A DNA stretch of 33,292 bases from Balamuthia mandrillaris. Lineage: Eukaryota > Discosea > Longamoebia > Balamuthiidae. Under the pieces are notes generated by a model. That model did not search any database, was not told where the DNA came from, and was given only the letters and a program-made list of their open reading frames with translations. Where the stretch lies: NCBI GenBank assembly GCA_031835245.1, contig JAVKOQ010000195.1, positions 65,001 to 98,292 on the forward strand, read 5' to 3'. Made by a program: the position numbers and the translations under genes. Position 1 is the stretch's first letter. The number at the start of each line of letters is the position of its first letter. Below, in pieces: positions 17,200-26,541 of this stretch.

Positions 17200-18453
17200 T
17201 TAGGGGAAGAGGACGAGGAGAACCTTCTCCACGTTGCCCTTGTTTTCAGCTAGCAACAGCTCCAAGTAGCCGCGGTTGGTGAAGCCCATCTCGGCCAACT
17301 TCTGCAACTGGGGTTCCCAGGGGCTGACTTCGTTCTTTTCCTCCTCCTTCTTCTCTTCCTTTTCCTCCTTCACTTCCTCCTTATTCTTTTCCAGCTCAGT
17401 CTCCTCTTCATGTACCGGTTGTTCCTCCTCCTTCGCTTCTGGCTCTTCCACTTTTACGTCCTCCTTCTTAGCTTCTTCTTCTTCCTTTTCTGCTTCTTCC
17501 TCCTTCTCTTCCTTTTGTTCAGCATTGCCCCCACTAAGGTGAGCAATCAAAGCAAGGTAGCCAGGATTTTCACGAATGTTATCCAAGTCAGCATCCTGCT
17601 GCATGTGCTGCAGGTTGTTGTAACCACCGTCCATTACGGCCTTGGTAAGGGCCTCCACCGCGGCCTCCTGGTTACCCATCAGGCTCTCGGCACAGGCCAA
17701 GTTATAGAGAGCATACGCGTTGCTGGGGTTGATGCTGAGAAGGCAGAGCAGAAAGTTCTTGGCCTCCTTGTTGCGCTCCTCGTTATCCTTCTTGAGGAGG
17801 GCCACAGCCTGGTTGTGGAGGGACTGCATGAGGGCGGGGATGTTGATGTCCAGCTCGACCTCATTCAGGGCGACCTTTCTCTTGGTCACGCAGCGCTCCA
17901 GCCAGAGGGGCAGGTTGTAGGGCAGGATGCGACCCCCAGGGAAGAGCCCCTCCAAACAGGGCGGCACGCGAAGCAGCAGGTTAGGAGTGGCAGAGCTGCA
18001 GGCCGTAGCAGAACAACAAGAACCAGAGGACGAGGAGGAGGCGGCCGAAGACGAAGAGGAAGAGGAAGTAGAGGTGGAGTAGACGTGCTTCACCTCAGCC
18101 GGAGGTCCATCCTTGAAGTACTGTCCCTTGTTGGGTCCCTCCACCACGTAGATCTTGAAGATGGGGTTGGCGCCACCCCCCAAGTTCTCGCGGGTGTGCT
18201 CCAACATGGCCTCCCACTCCGCCTCGGAGGCCACCGTGCACTTGTCCCCCTCGTTGTCCACGTACTTGATGCTCAGCTCCGGGTGGAAGAGCTGGCTGGG
18301 GGAGTAGAGCTCGGTGAGGGTCTTCACAAACTCGGCAAACGTGGGGCGGGCGGAGGGCAGGCTGATGCGGCGAATGTCCGGGGTGGAGTCCGCGGTGGCC
18401 GTGGAGGCCTGGAAGAAAATCTTAAACGTGGTGGCGGCTGAAGCTCCTTCCAT
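17200..18453 (-). CDS. PB1-TPR-UBA protein
   Basis: Single exon, 417 aa, start at 18453 preceded by a TATA box. Residues about 6-105 are a PB1 domain with an OPCA acidic motif (KYVDNEGDKCTVASEAEWEA) and a basic Lys in the first strand. A Ser-rich linker follows, then a helical TPR-type segment (about 215-310: LYNLACAESLMGNQEAAVEA, DADLDNIRENPGYLAL). Next comes a Glu/Lys-rich disordered stretch (about 315-375) and a C-terminal UBA domain (LQKLAEMGFTNRGYLELLLA). PB1 at the front and UBA at the end is the arrangement of p62/NBR1-type selective autophagy receptors, but the ZZ and FW domains of those proteins are absent and a TPR lies between. A ubiquitin-binding scaffold is a reasonable reading. 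I found no convincing LC3-interacting motif. Confidence 0.88.
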   Translation of the reverse strand: MEGASAATTFKIFFQASTATADSTPDIRRISLPSARPTFAEFVKTLTELYSPSQLFHPELSIKYVDNEGDKCTVASEAEWEAMLEHTRENLGGGANPIFKIYVVEGPNKGQYFKDGPPAEVKHVYSTSTSSSSSSSAASSSSSGSCCSATACSSATPNLLLRVPPCLEGLFPGGRILPYNLPLWLERCVTKRKVALNEVELDINIPALMQSLHNQAVALLKKDNEERNKEAKNFLLCLLSINPSNAYALYNLACAESLMGNQEAAVEALTKAVMDGGYNNLQHMQQDADLDNIRENPGYLALIAHLSGGNAEQKEEKEEEAEKEEEEAKKEDVKVEEPEAKEEEQPVHEEETELEKNKEEVKEEKEEKKEEEKNEVSPWEPQLQKLAEMGFTNRGYLELLLAENKGNVEKVLLVLFP

Positions 18454-18530
18454 TTCTTTGTTTTGTCTGTTTGTTTGTAGTCTGTTGTTTCTTGTTTTGT
18501 GGTGAAGGTCAAGAGGGACAATAAAACAAT

Positions 18531-18537
18531 ATTTATA
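18531..18537 (-). promoter_or_regulatory. TATA box of the PB1-TPR-UBA gene
   Basis: TATAAAT on the minus strand in context CCCTATAAATATTG, about 80 bp upstream of the ATG. Confidence 0.65.
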
Positions 18538-18718
18538 GGGAGTTGCCAGCAAATGGGTTGAGCGAAGAGTCGCCAAATAAAAAAGGTTTTTCGTGGCTTC
18601 GTGCTTGTTCTCCCCCCCACCTTTTTGTTTTTTTCAGCCAACAACAAAGCTCTTGCTGGCAACTTCACGCTACTCGCTTTCTCCTCTTTCTTCTCTTTCC
18701 CTTTTTCTTTCGGTGAAA

Positions 18719-18774
18719 TTGTCGACAAATAAACTTAATTCGGTTAATTTGTCGACAATTAATTTTGTCGACAT
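18719..18774. repeat. Three TTGTCGACA palindromes
   Basis: TTGTCGACAA at 18719-18728 and 18749-18758 and TTGTCGACAT at 18765-18774, in AT-rich DNA between divergent genes. The last two are embedded in AATT flanks that extend the dyad symmetry. Possible transcription-factor sites. Confidence 0.7.
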
Positions 18775-18962
18775 AGAAGTCCGATCGATCTCTCTTTGTT
18801 TCACTCTACCCAATGGCAAATCAATAAACTGGCCAAACGGCAAATGGTGCAGCAGAGAGAGAGGGGCATCGCCTCTCCCTTTGCTGGGATGAGGAAGAGG
18901 AGGAGAGAGGAGGAGGACGTGAGGCATGCTTCCCTGCTCTGAAGTCAATTTAGCTTAGACTT

Positions 18963-18987
18963 GGGGGGGGGGGGCCCCCCCCCCCCC
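18963..18987. repeat. G12C13 palindromic tract
   Basis: Twelve G followed by thirteen C, then AATTGGGG. A perfect self-complementary tract; it could be real, or a sequencing or assembly junction. Confidence 0.9.
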
Positions 18988-19435
18988 AATTGGGGTGTTC
19001 TGCGTACCTTCCAAGGCAAGCAAAGCACAGATAGTGTTGGTCTTTCAGCATGCCCAACGGGTGATGAAGGGCGAAGAGACAAAGGATAACGGTTGCCGGT
19101 GAGCGATGACGACGGCCCGGTAGCCCAGAGAGCTCCCTGGGGCGAAAAGGCATGGGTTAATCCCCCGTTTTCGCCCAAAAACAACAACTAAGGCAGGAAG
19201 CATCCGAAGCAGTTCACACAAACGAAAGAAAATAACAACAACAAAAAGAAGGTCGGTTTACGGGTCATTTGTTTCAGGAACACAGCGGGACGAAACGTTA
19301 TAGGAAGGTTCACCCCAGTGGCGTCATTTCTGTCTTCTTTTTTTTAATAAAAAGTGCCCTTATATTGGCGAAGAGAGCCGCATTCCTTTTCTTTCTTCTT
19401 TCTTCTGCTTGAGCAAAAGCAAAAACAAACCAAAC

Positions 19436-21056
19436 ATGCGTCCCTCCTCCTCCTCTCCCGCCTTTTGGCTGTGCCTCAGCGCCCTGGTGGCCGTCGTGGT
19501 GGCCGCCCTGGTGGCCGTCAACTACCCCACCTTCCACGGCAGGGACTACCAGCAGCTCCCCGCCGCCGCCAAGCAGAAGATGCTCTGGAAGGCCGTGCTC
19601 ACCGACAACAGCACCGGCAGCTGGCCCAACGCCCTGGAGCTGGCCCAGCTCTTCGTGGAGAGCATGGACGTCACCTTTGATACCGTCGCAGATGACATGC
19701 CCTACCAGTACTTCAACCTCACCCGCAGGGAGAAGCTCATCCACTCTGTTGGTATGACCGATCGGCGGCCTTTGCTTATTTTTAAAAAACAAAACAGAGA
19801 GAGAAAGATGATTTGCAACTGACTTTGGTTTTGACAGGTGCCACGGGTTTGTTCAAGTGGAAAAGCATCGGCAACCATAACTATACCGGTCTCTTCCAGG
19901 GGGTTCGTTTTTTTTTTCCTTCCAACTCTTCTCTGTTCTTGTTCTTCGCTCTTGGTTCTTTCTTCTTTCGTCTTCTTCCTTCTTTTGGTTCTTGATGCTT
20001 GTTTCTTCTTGTTCTTCTTCTTCTTCTTCTTCTTCTTCTTCTTCTTCTTCTTCTTCTTCCCTTCAACTGACCATTCATCCTCTCTGTTGTCCATGAACAA
20101 ACCAAAAAGGCAGACTATGGTGTGATCCGTCTGTCCGCGGCCGCCAAGCCGGACCCGAGCAGCAGCCACCCTCTGGCGCCGGGCATGGCCCTCAAGTTCC
20201 TGCGCGACGGCGTGCCGAGCGCCAACTTTGTGGCCATGTTCGCCCTCACCGGCCAGAACTGCACCAACTTCTTCGAGCACGACTTCACCAACCACGTGCC
20301 GGACCTCGGCAAGAATGCTCCCTTCCAGTTCCGTGCCATCAAGGCCGCCTTTGAGAAGGCCAGCAAGTGGCCCACCTTTGGTTTGAACCTTACCTCCTTG
20401 CTTTCTGTTCTTTTTTTTTACTTTAGAGCGTTGTTCGTGCTCGACCGCTCTATACGTTGCTTATCGTTGTTTGTTATTGCGATGGAACAGTGGGGCTGTC
20501 GGATGTGGCCAAGTACACTCAAGAAGGAAAGCTGGTGAGCAAGCCCGTGTTTCCCTTCCGTTTGGTCTTCCACCCTACCACTGCCATCCACAAGATGTTC
20601 CCCTCCAACACGCCCAAATCCTTCTTGGACATCTTGAGAGCCGTCCCCACTGGTTCGCTCTTTCTTTCTTGTCGTGTTTTTTTCTCGTCTTTCTCTTCTT
20701 TCTCTCTCTCCACCTCCTCTCCTTTCTCCTCTTTCTCTTCTTTCTCGAGCCTTCGACGAAGACAGCTCTCTCCTCACCCATTCCGGCCACTTCTTTGCTC
20801 AGGTCCGTTGTACCAAGTCTACGCTCAAGGCGTGGCGGAGGGAAACTACATGAACCTCCAGCTGATCGGTCAGGTGGAGCTGACCACCCCGCTGGCCACT
20901 TCTGACTTTGCGGACACCCTTCTCTTCTACAAACATCAGAGAATGGAGGACGACTTTGCCATTCATCCTGAATGGATCCCTGGCGCCCAGGCGATTATCG
21001 CCAAACAACAAGCAGATGAGGGTGAGTGGACCTTCCCTGATCTCCCTTGGAACTAA
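19436..21056 (+). CDS. Signal-anchored protein with catalase-like core
   Basis: Exons 19436-19751, 19838-19902, 20110-20380, 20491-20652 and 20803-21056 give 355 aa. An N-terminal hydrophobic segment (FWLCLSALVAVVVAALVAV) is a signal peptide or anchor. The central part (TGLFKWKSIGNHNYTGLFQG, GVIRLSAAAKP, PGMALKFLRDGVPSANFVAM) has the order of motifs seen in the catalase beta-barrel (RGFALKF-like strand, then a DFTNHVP segment). The usual proximal heme Tyr motif is not visible, so peroxide chemistry is not claimed. Donors are GTATGA, GTTCGT, GTTTGA and GTTCGC. GTGAGT at 21021 is a perfect donor and could lead to a further exon; without it the frame runs 12 more codons to the stop. The intron at 19903-20109 holds (TTC)n. 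Confidence 0.78.
20011..20060 (+). repeat. (TTC)n tract in intron
   Basis: About 16 triplets, pyrimidine-rich in the sense strand of the gene that contains it. Confidence 0.95.
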
Positions 21057-21183
21057 ACAAGTCATCAACACGACGAGAGAGTAAAGAAGCTATACTGACA
21101 AAGTACATTAAAACTTGGTTATAATTGCAAAGAGATAAAGATGAGAGAGAGAGGGAGAGAGGAGGGAGAGAAAGCGAGAGAGC

Positions 21184-22645
21184 TCATGCATTGGAAACGG
21201 ATTGCGTCATTACGGTAGAGAGCCGACGAAGATTCCTGCCGCTGGCCTTCTTCTTGCGCCAAAGGAAGAAAGATCCAACACCAGCCACGGCGAGCACGAT
21301 CAACAAGCATACCGGCACCAAGACACCCGTCAATATGGCAGTTTGGTTGGCACTGGACTCATCGCCATCGTTTTCACCACCACCGCCATCGTTACCGTCA
21401 GTAGGTGTACCACCATCACCATCCACAATGCCATCTTCGTAATAGCCATCCTCCCCATCCTCGTCTCCATCGTTAGGATCCACCAACAATATGCTCAACT
21501 CTGTTGTTTTAAAGAATGATTAGAAGAAAAGTGATGAAGAAGGAGGAGCGGAAGGTGAGAAGAGAAAGGAGAGAGACAGTACCGGGGTCCCACTCCCAGG
21601 CGACGGGGTCATATTCAATAAACGAGCTAATCAACAGCTTAAAGCCGGTATACCCTGCCTTGTACACTTGAATGTGTAATAATAGTGAGCACTCACTCAA
21701 CACTGAAAGACAAAGTTGTGCGTACACAGGTCTGGATCTGCCACCACGAATACAAGGCGGTCGGGGTCATTCAGAGTGGCCCACATGATCATGGTGATGT
21801 TCACGTTGAAGTATTGCGTCTCGATGAAGAAGCGTCGTTGCAGGTCCTCGTTGAAGTCGTACCAATCGAGCAGCTTGGCAAAGTCAGGAACGTCGGAGAC
21901 GAGCAGCTCCGAGTAGACGGTCATGTAACGGTTGAGACAGCCAGTGCCATTGTTGCAGACGGGGTCTCTGTCGGTGGTGTAGTTGAATATTCGGACGGAC
22001 CATTTGGCAACGTTTGGCTCTATGTGCACCGTGTAGTTGCTATAATCACAAACGTTGAGTATAAAATGAAGAAAAACAAAAAGAGAAAGAAAAAGACAAA
22101 AACAAAAGAAAAAGAACAAGAGAATACAACACTGCTTGGGATACTGCATAGTACCTTAGCTTAAACTCGGTGAATTCGTCTGGTGTAATTCTGAATTCAA
22201 GCTCAATGATAGTGCCGTCGTCGCTTCTCCCAAAGTCCGATCGATACACCATCCGCTCTCCGTCCACCAGCTCGTACTCGAAGGTCACATTGGTGAGGTC
22301 CCAGGAAGGGTTGGGCAGAGTGGCTTTCTCGTCGGTGGCCTCCTCCTCCGACATGGTGAGCAGGTCCAGCCTCACCCAGTATTGGGAGAGGACGTTCCCT
22401 CGGCTGTCCTTGGGGAACATGGTGATGAGGGGGTGAGCTCCGAATGTCATCAAGAAACGAGCATTCTCCAAGTGGAAGAGAGGCGTTTCCCCGGTGATAG
22501 GGTCCGTTGGTAGATCCTGCCGTTTGTAGGAAAGAACGTCACTGGCAGCAGTTTTTGAGGTTTTGCAGGCAACGCAGATAGAGGAGAGCAGCAAACTAAA
22601 CGAGACAAATAGGAACGTGGCAGATAAGGAGCTTCTGCGCAGCAT
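21184..22645 (-). CDS. Type I membrane protein, tandem paralogue A
   Basis: Exons 22645-22155, 22039-21726, 21666-21583 and 21500-21184 give 401 aa. A signal peptide (SATFLFVSFSLLLSSICVAC) is followed by an ectodomain of about 280 residues with several N-glycosylation sequons (NVTF, NYTV, NITM) and motifs such as LENARFLMTFGAHPLITMFP and MWATLNDPDRLVFV. Then come an Asp/Gly-rich stalk (DPNDGDEDGEDGYYEDG), one membrane helix (ILTGVLVPVCLLIVLAVAGV) and a short basic tail (FFLWRKKKASGRNLRR). I do not recognise the ectodomain; a surface receptor or adhesin-like role is an inference from topology. Paralogue B lies 375 bp upstream with identical exon 2 and 3 lengths (314 and 84 nt) and the same intron phases. 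Further in-frame ATGs upstream were rejected because they would bury the signal peptide. Confidence 0.9.
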
Positions 22646-22976
22646 TTTTTCGCCTGCTTGTCTCTTGCAGCTCTTATGTGCACTATAAACGAAATAATTC
22701 TCTGCCTCCCCTTTGCTGATGTGCTTTTCTCCGAGGGAGACAGGAGGAAAGGTTGTCGCGCTTTTTGAAAGTTTATGATGCTTTGCGTTACCCTCTATAC
22801 CCATTTTAAGGTTTTAAAATTGGTTCATTACCGCCCCGGCGCATCCCTTGTTTGTTCCGAGGTAGTTAGAGAAACGCTTCATTTATTTATGTTTGGCCAA
22901 AAAAAAAAAAAAACAAGCTAGGGAATGGCAGCATAAAGGCAATAAAACCAATCACTAACAAAAGTACAATTATTTT

Positions 22977-23019
<43 letters not shown>

Positions 23020-23020
23020 G
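22646..23020. other. Spacer between tandem paralogues
   Basis: AT-rich with A13 near 22900 and a (CA)n(GA)n run at 22979-23016. It serves as the promoter region of paralogue A and the 3' flank of B. No gene was found in it. Confidence 0.5.
22979..23016 (+). repeat. (CA)n(GA)n microsatellite
   Basis: A short CA run passes directly into about 14 GA units, next to the stop codon of paralogue B. Confidence 0.9.
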
Positions 23021-24502
23021 TTATGCTTCTTCCTGAACTTTAGATGCGTAGGAGGATTGGGAAGCCACAGCAGAGAGACGATTAAGGCTCCTGTCGCTCA
23101 ACTTCTTCTTTCGCCAAAGGAAGAAAGAACCAACGCCGGCAGCGGCCAGTACGACCAACAAGCTCGCCGGCACTAATACACCAGCAAGTATGGCAGTTAG
23201 GTTGGAGTCTTCATCGTCTGATTTGTTTTCGCCACCATCCACAACGCCATCTTCTTGATAACCGTCCTCTCCATCTCCATCTCCATCGTCAGGATCTACC
23301 AGCAATATGCTCATCTCTGTTTAAAACAAAATGGATGAGCAGACGCAGAAGCAAACGAAGAAGGAGAAGGGTAAGAAGAATAAGACGACGACGACGACGA
23401 CAACGACAACATAAGACAACAACAACATAAGACAACAAGGAGAACGTACCTGGATCCCACTCCCAGGCGATGGGATCATATTCGATGAAAGAATGTATCA
23501 ACAGCGAAACCCCAGTATACCCGTTCTTCAATACTATGAAAGAACATCAAATAAATAATGGTGAGAAACACCAAAACAAAGTCAAAACAATAAGGTAAGC
23601 GTACACAGGTCAGGATAGGCATTCACAAACACGAGGCGGTCGGGGTCATTCAGAGTGGCCCACATGATCATGGTGATGTTCACGTTGAAGTGTTGCGTCT
23701 CGATGAAGAAGCGTCGCTGTATCTCGTCGTTAAAGTCGTACCAATCGAGCAGCTTGGCATAGTCTGGGGCGTCCGAGAGGAGCAGCTCCGAGTAGACGGT
23801 CATGTAACGGTTGAGACAGCCGTTGCCATTGTTGCAGACGGGGTCTCTGTCGGTGGTGTAGTTGAATATTCGGACGGACCATTTGGCAACGTTTGGCTCT
23901 ATGTGCACCGTGTAGTTGCTATAATGAAAGAGCGAAGGAGGCTTATAAGCCTAACGAAAAAAAATAACCAACAGCAGAAGCAGAAAGAGTAAAGGGTAAG
24001 CGTGCCTCAGCTTAAACTCGGTGAATTCGTTCGGCGTTACTCTGAACTCCATCTCGACGATAGTGCCGTCTTCGCTTCTTCCAAAGTCTGGCCTATACAC
24101 AATCTTCTCTCCGTCCACCAGCTCGTACTCATAGGTCACGTTGGTGAGGTCCCAGGAAGGGTTGGGTAGGGTGGCTTTCTCGTCGGTGGCCTCCTCCTCC
24201 GACATGGTGAGCAGGTCCAGCCTCACCCAGTATTGGGAGAGGACGTTCCCTCGGCTGTCCTTGGGGAACATGGTGATGAGGGGGTGAGCTGCAAACGTCA
24301 ACACAAAACGAGCGTTCTCCAGGTGGAAGAATGGGGCTTCCCCGGTGATAGGGTCTGCTGGTAGGTCCTGCCGTTCTGCCCATTGTGTTGTTGCGGTTGC
24401 TGTCGTTGAGGTTGTGCAGGCTACCCATGTGGAGGAGAGCAGTAAAGCGCATGAGAGGAAGAGGAAAGAGGAAAACAACGAAAAGGAGCCACTGGGCTTC
24501 AT
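23021..24502 (-). CDS. Type I membrane protein, tandem paralogue B
   Basis: Exons 24502-24006, 23918-23605, 23533-23450 and 23316-23021 give 396 aa with the same layout as paralogue A: signal peptide (LFSSFLFLSCALLLSSTWVA), ectodomain, Asp/Gly stalk (DPDDGDGDGEDGYQEDG), one membrane helix (ILAGVLVPASLLVVLAAAGV) and basic tail FFLWRKKKLSDRS. The first intron appears to start with GC (AG|GCACGC) where paralogue A has AG|GTACTA at the same codon, so it is a GC-AG intron. Exons 1 and 2 are nearly identical to A over long stretches while introns, signal peptide and stalk differ. The tail is longer, ending ASKVQEEA. Function unknown, as for A. Confidence 0.9.
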
Positions 24503-24777
24503 TTTTGAGAAGGCTCCTGTAGGGCTGTACTGGCCGTTTTCTTCTTTGAGAGGCAAAACTTTTGGCTCTCTCTAAGGAGACACGAGGACAATAGCTTCGT
24601 TGAATGTGTACGGCAGTTTTCGTTACCTTTAATCATTATTAGTATATTGCATGTCTTTTTATTCAGCAAAGGCGGCGTTAATTATAATGATATTAACCTA
24701 TATAGGCTCATTTTATAATAGACATGTTCCTGCACGTCGTTTGCATCGCAAATCGTGGTCGTTGATTGCCTCATAGC
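24503..24777. other. Spacer, no gene seen
   Basis: AT-rich promoter side of paralogue B and 3' flank of the next gene. Confidence 0.5.
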
Positions 24778-25670
24778 TCAGTAAAACCCTTTTTGTCTCT
24801 TTGCGGCTTTCTTCCTCTCCTTCTCCTCCCTCTTCAAGGCCTTTTCCTTCTCCTTGGCCGCTTTCTTCTCCGCCTTCCGGGCAGCCTTCTCTTGCTTAGC
24901 TTTCGCCCAATTGCGAGCCGTCTCCACTCTCGTTCCTTCGGTGAACCGATCCTGGAACTCCTCCCATATGGCATCTTCCTCGATGAGGTAAGGATAGTAC
25001 ATGTTGGCTTTGTAGGTCTTGGTGGCTGCGTGCCGAACTCCGAGGAAGATGACGCCTCCGATGATGAGGCCGCCGATGAAGAAGCCGGTCACCATCCAGG
25101 GTGAGCGCCAAGCCTTTGAGGCGTTGGTATCGGGATAGATGTAAGTGGTGGCACCTTTTGTTTGAACTTGGCAATAGTAGCGACTACGGGTGTAGTGAGG
25201 GCTAACTATTGATGTCACGTTTTGGCATAGGTTCGGCAGGTCGTCCACGCATTTCGTTATTGCTAGTCTCCTGTGAAGCCAAAGAGAGGAGCACATTTCA
25301 GGAGCAAGTAAAGATGAAAGAAGGAGAAGAACAAGAAAGAAGGAGGTGCAGAACCAGAATAGGAGAAAAAGGAAAAGGCAGAATGGTGTACGCACTTTAG
25401 AGTTGCATTGGACTTGAAGTACAGTTCTATGCCCTCATCGTTCTTCCACTCCCAATCCTCGGCAACGTAGGTGGTGATGTCGGTCCATTTGTCAAGGTCC
25501 ACCACGGTTCTTGTGTGCCTATTTCCTTTGGAGTCCGTGTACGACTCTGTGTGTTGTGCGTGCTGGTGCACATAAGTTGCCGGTTTAGAGGCGTTGAGAG
25601 TTGCAAACTCAAGAACTGCTCCTCTTTACGCATATTGTTAAAAACACACAACACCGAAAGGAAGACAGTA

Positions 25671-25710
<40 letters not shown>

Positions 25711-25942
25711 GGAGAGAGGGAGAGAGAGAGTGACAAGAAAGAAAGAAGCCACAAGACAGAAAAGACAAAGAGGAAAAGAGAAAAGAAAGTTACTCTGTAT
25801 TGAGGCGACTATCAAAGGTCTTTTTGTTGCCGGACAGCCCCTTCTTCACTTTGAAGTCCGCAGCGGCCGCTTCCTCCTCCTCTGCGGTCACGCTCTGCTT
25901 TTCCTGCTCCCTCCTTTCTTCGTTTCTATGCCTGAAGATCAT
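24778..25942 (-). CDS. Unrecognised single-pass membrane protein
   Basis: Exons 25942-25794, 25623-25396 and 25270-24778 give 289 aa. The first about 50 residues are charged with no signal peptide (MIFRHRNEERREQEKQ). The middle part (GAVLEFATLNASKPATYVHQ, TTYVAEDWEWKNDEGIELYF) and a Cys-containing region carry sequons NAS, NAT and NVT. One membrane helix (WMVTGFFIGGLIIGGVIFLG) is followed by a tail rich in Lys/Ala/Glu, predicted to be a long charged helix. Sequons before the helix suggest that side is luminal. The missing signal peptide would then make it a type II or signal-anchor protein, or an upstream exon is missing. Donors are GTAACT and GTGCGT. No family assignment. Confidence 0.8.
25677..25733 (+). 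repeat. (GA)n/(GGGAGA)n tract in intron
   Basis: AG dinucleotides passing into GGGAGA units inside intron 1 of the gene 24778-25942. Confidence 0.9.
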
Positions 25943-26541
25943 GGCGTGGTTTCTCTCTTGCGAGGATAAATGAATAACAAAAACAATAAACGACCAAGCA
26001 ACTTTTTCACTTTAAAAACGAGGCTATAATGATAAGTCTATTCTATGAATTTCTGGTCATTTCAGTTATTAAATCGGAAAAATCTTTTAAAACTTTTCCT
26101 TTTTGTCTTTTGTTCCTTTTCCTTCTTCTTGTCCTTTCTTTGTTTCCTTTTCCAATTTTTTTTTCTATATTTGTGTTTTTTTTTGTTTTTTGTTTTTTTT
26201 CTTCATTTTGTTTTTTTTTTTTTGTTTTTTTTTTCTTCTTGTTTTTTTCTTTTGTGGCATTGGCTTTGTATCCTACGGCCGCCTCGACAAACCCTTCTCG
26301 CACGCTTCAGGGCTTGAACGTCGTGCAGCCATGCCGCCGTGCCGTGCCTTCGCCAGCTAAGGCCAGCTTGTGGGCGCATCTCAGGGGTTGCACGGGCTCC
26401 TGGCATTTTGTTATTTTTTATTTATTTATTTTTTTTGTGGAATTCGTCTTCCCTGGTTCTCTTGCTTCTTTGCTTCCACTTGTGTGTCGCCCTGTCTTGA
26501 AGTTTAACAACCAAAACCGAAGTGATTAAAAAAAAACAGGT
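25943..26541. other. T-rich intergenic region with a GC-rich island
   Basis: 26085-26262 is T-rich with long T runs. 26270-26405 abruptly becomes GC-rich with no supported open frame on either strand, then T-rich again to 26440. The island could be a non-coding RNA or an exon remnant; I cannot name it. Confidence 0.45.

Larger units (their letters stand above)
18454..19435. other. Long intergenic region between divergent genes
   Basis: Upstream region of both the PB1-TPR-UBA gene (minus) and the catalase-like gene (plus). It holds a TATA box, three TTGTCGACA palindromes and a G12C13 tract. The GC-rich stretch 19080-19150 looks conserved in composition but gives no recognisable protein or tRNA. 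Confidence 0.5.

Noticed and set aside
17410-18441. 343-codon plus-strand open frame
   Set aside because: Antisense to the PB1-TPR-UBA coding exon.
18945-19187. 80-codon minus-strand frame through the G/C tract
   Set aside because: No recognisable motif; it crosses the G12C13 run and has no splice or promoter support.
21021-21065. Extra intron after GTGAGT at 21021
   Set aside because: A perfect donor, but no convincing downstream exon before the next gene; the frame reaches a stop at 21056 without it.
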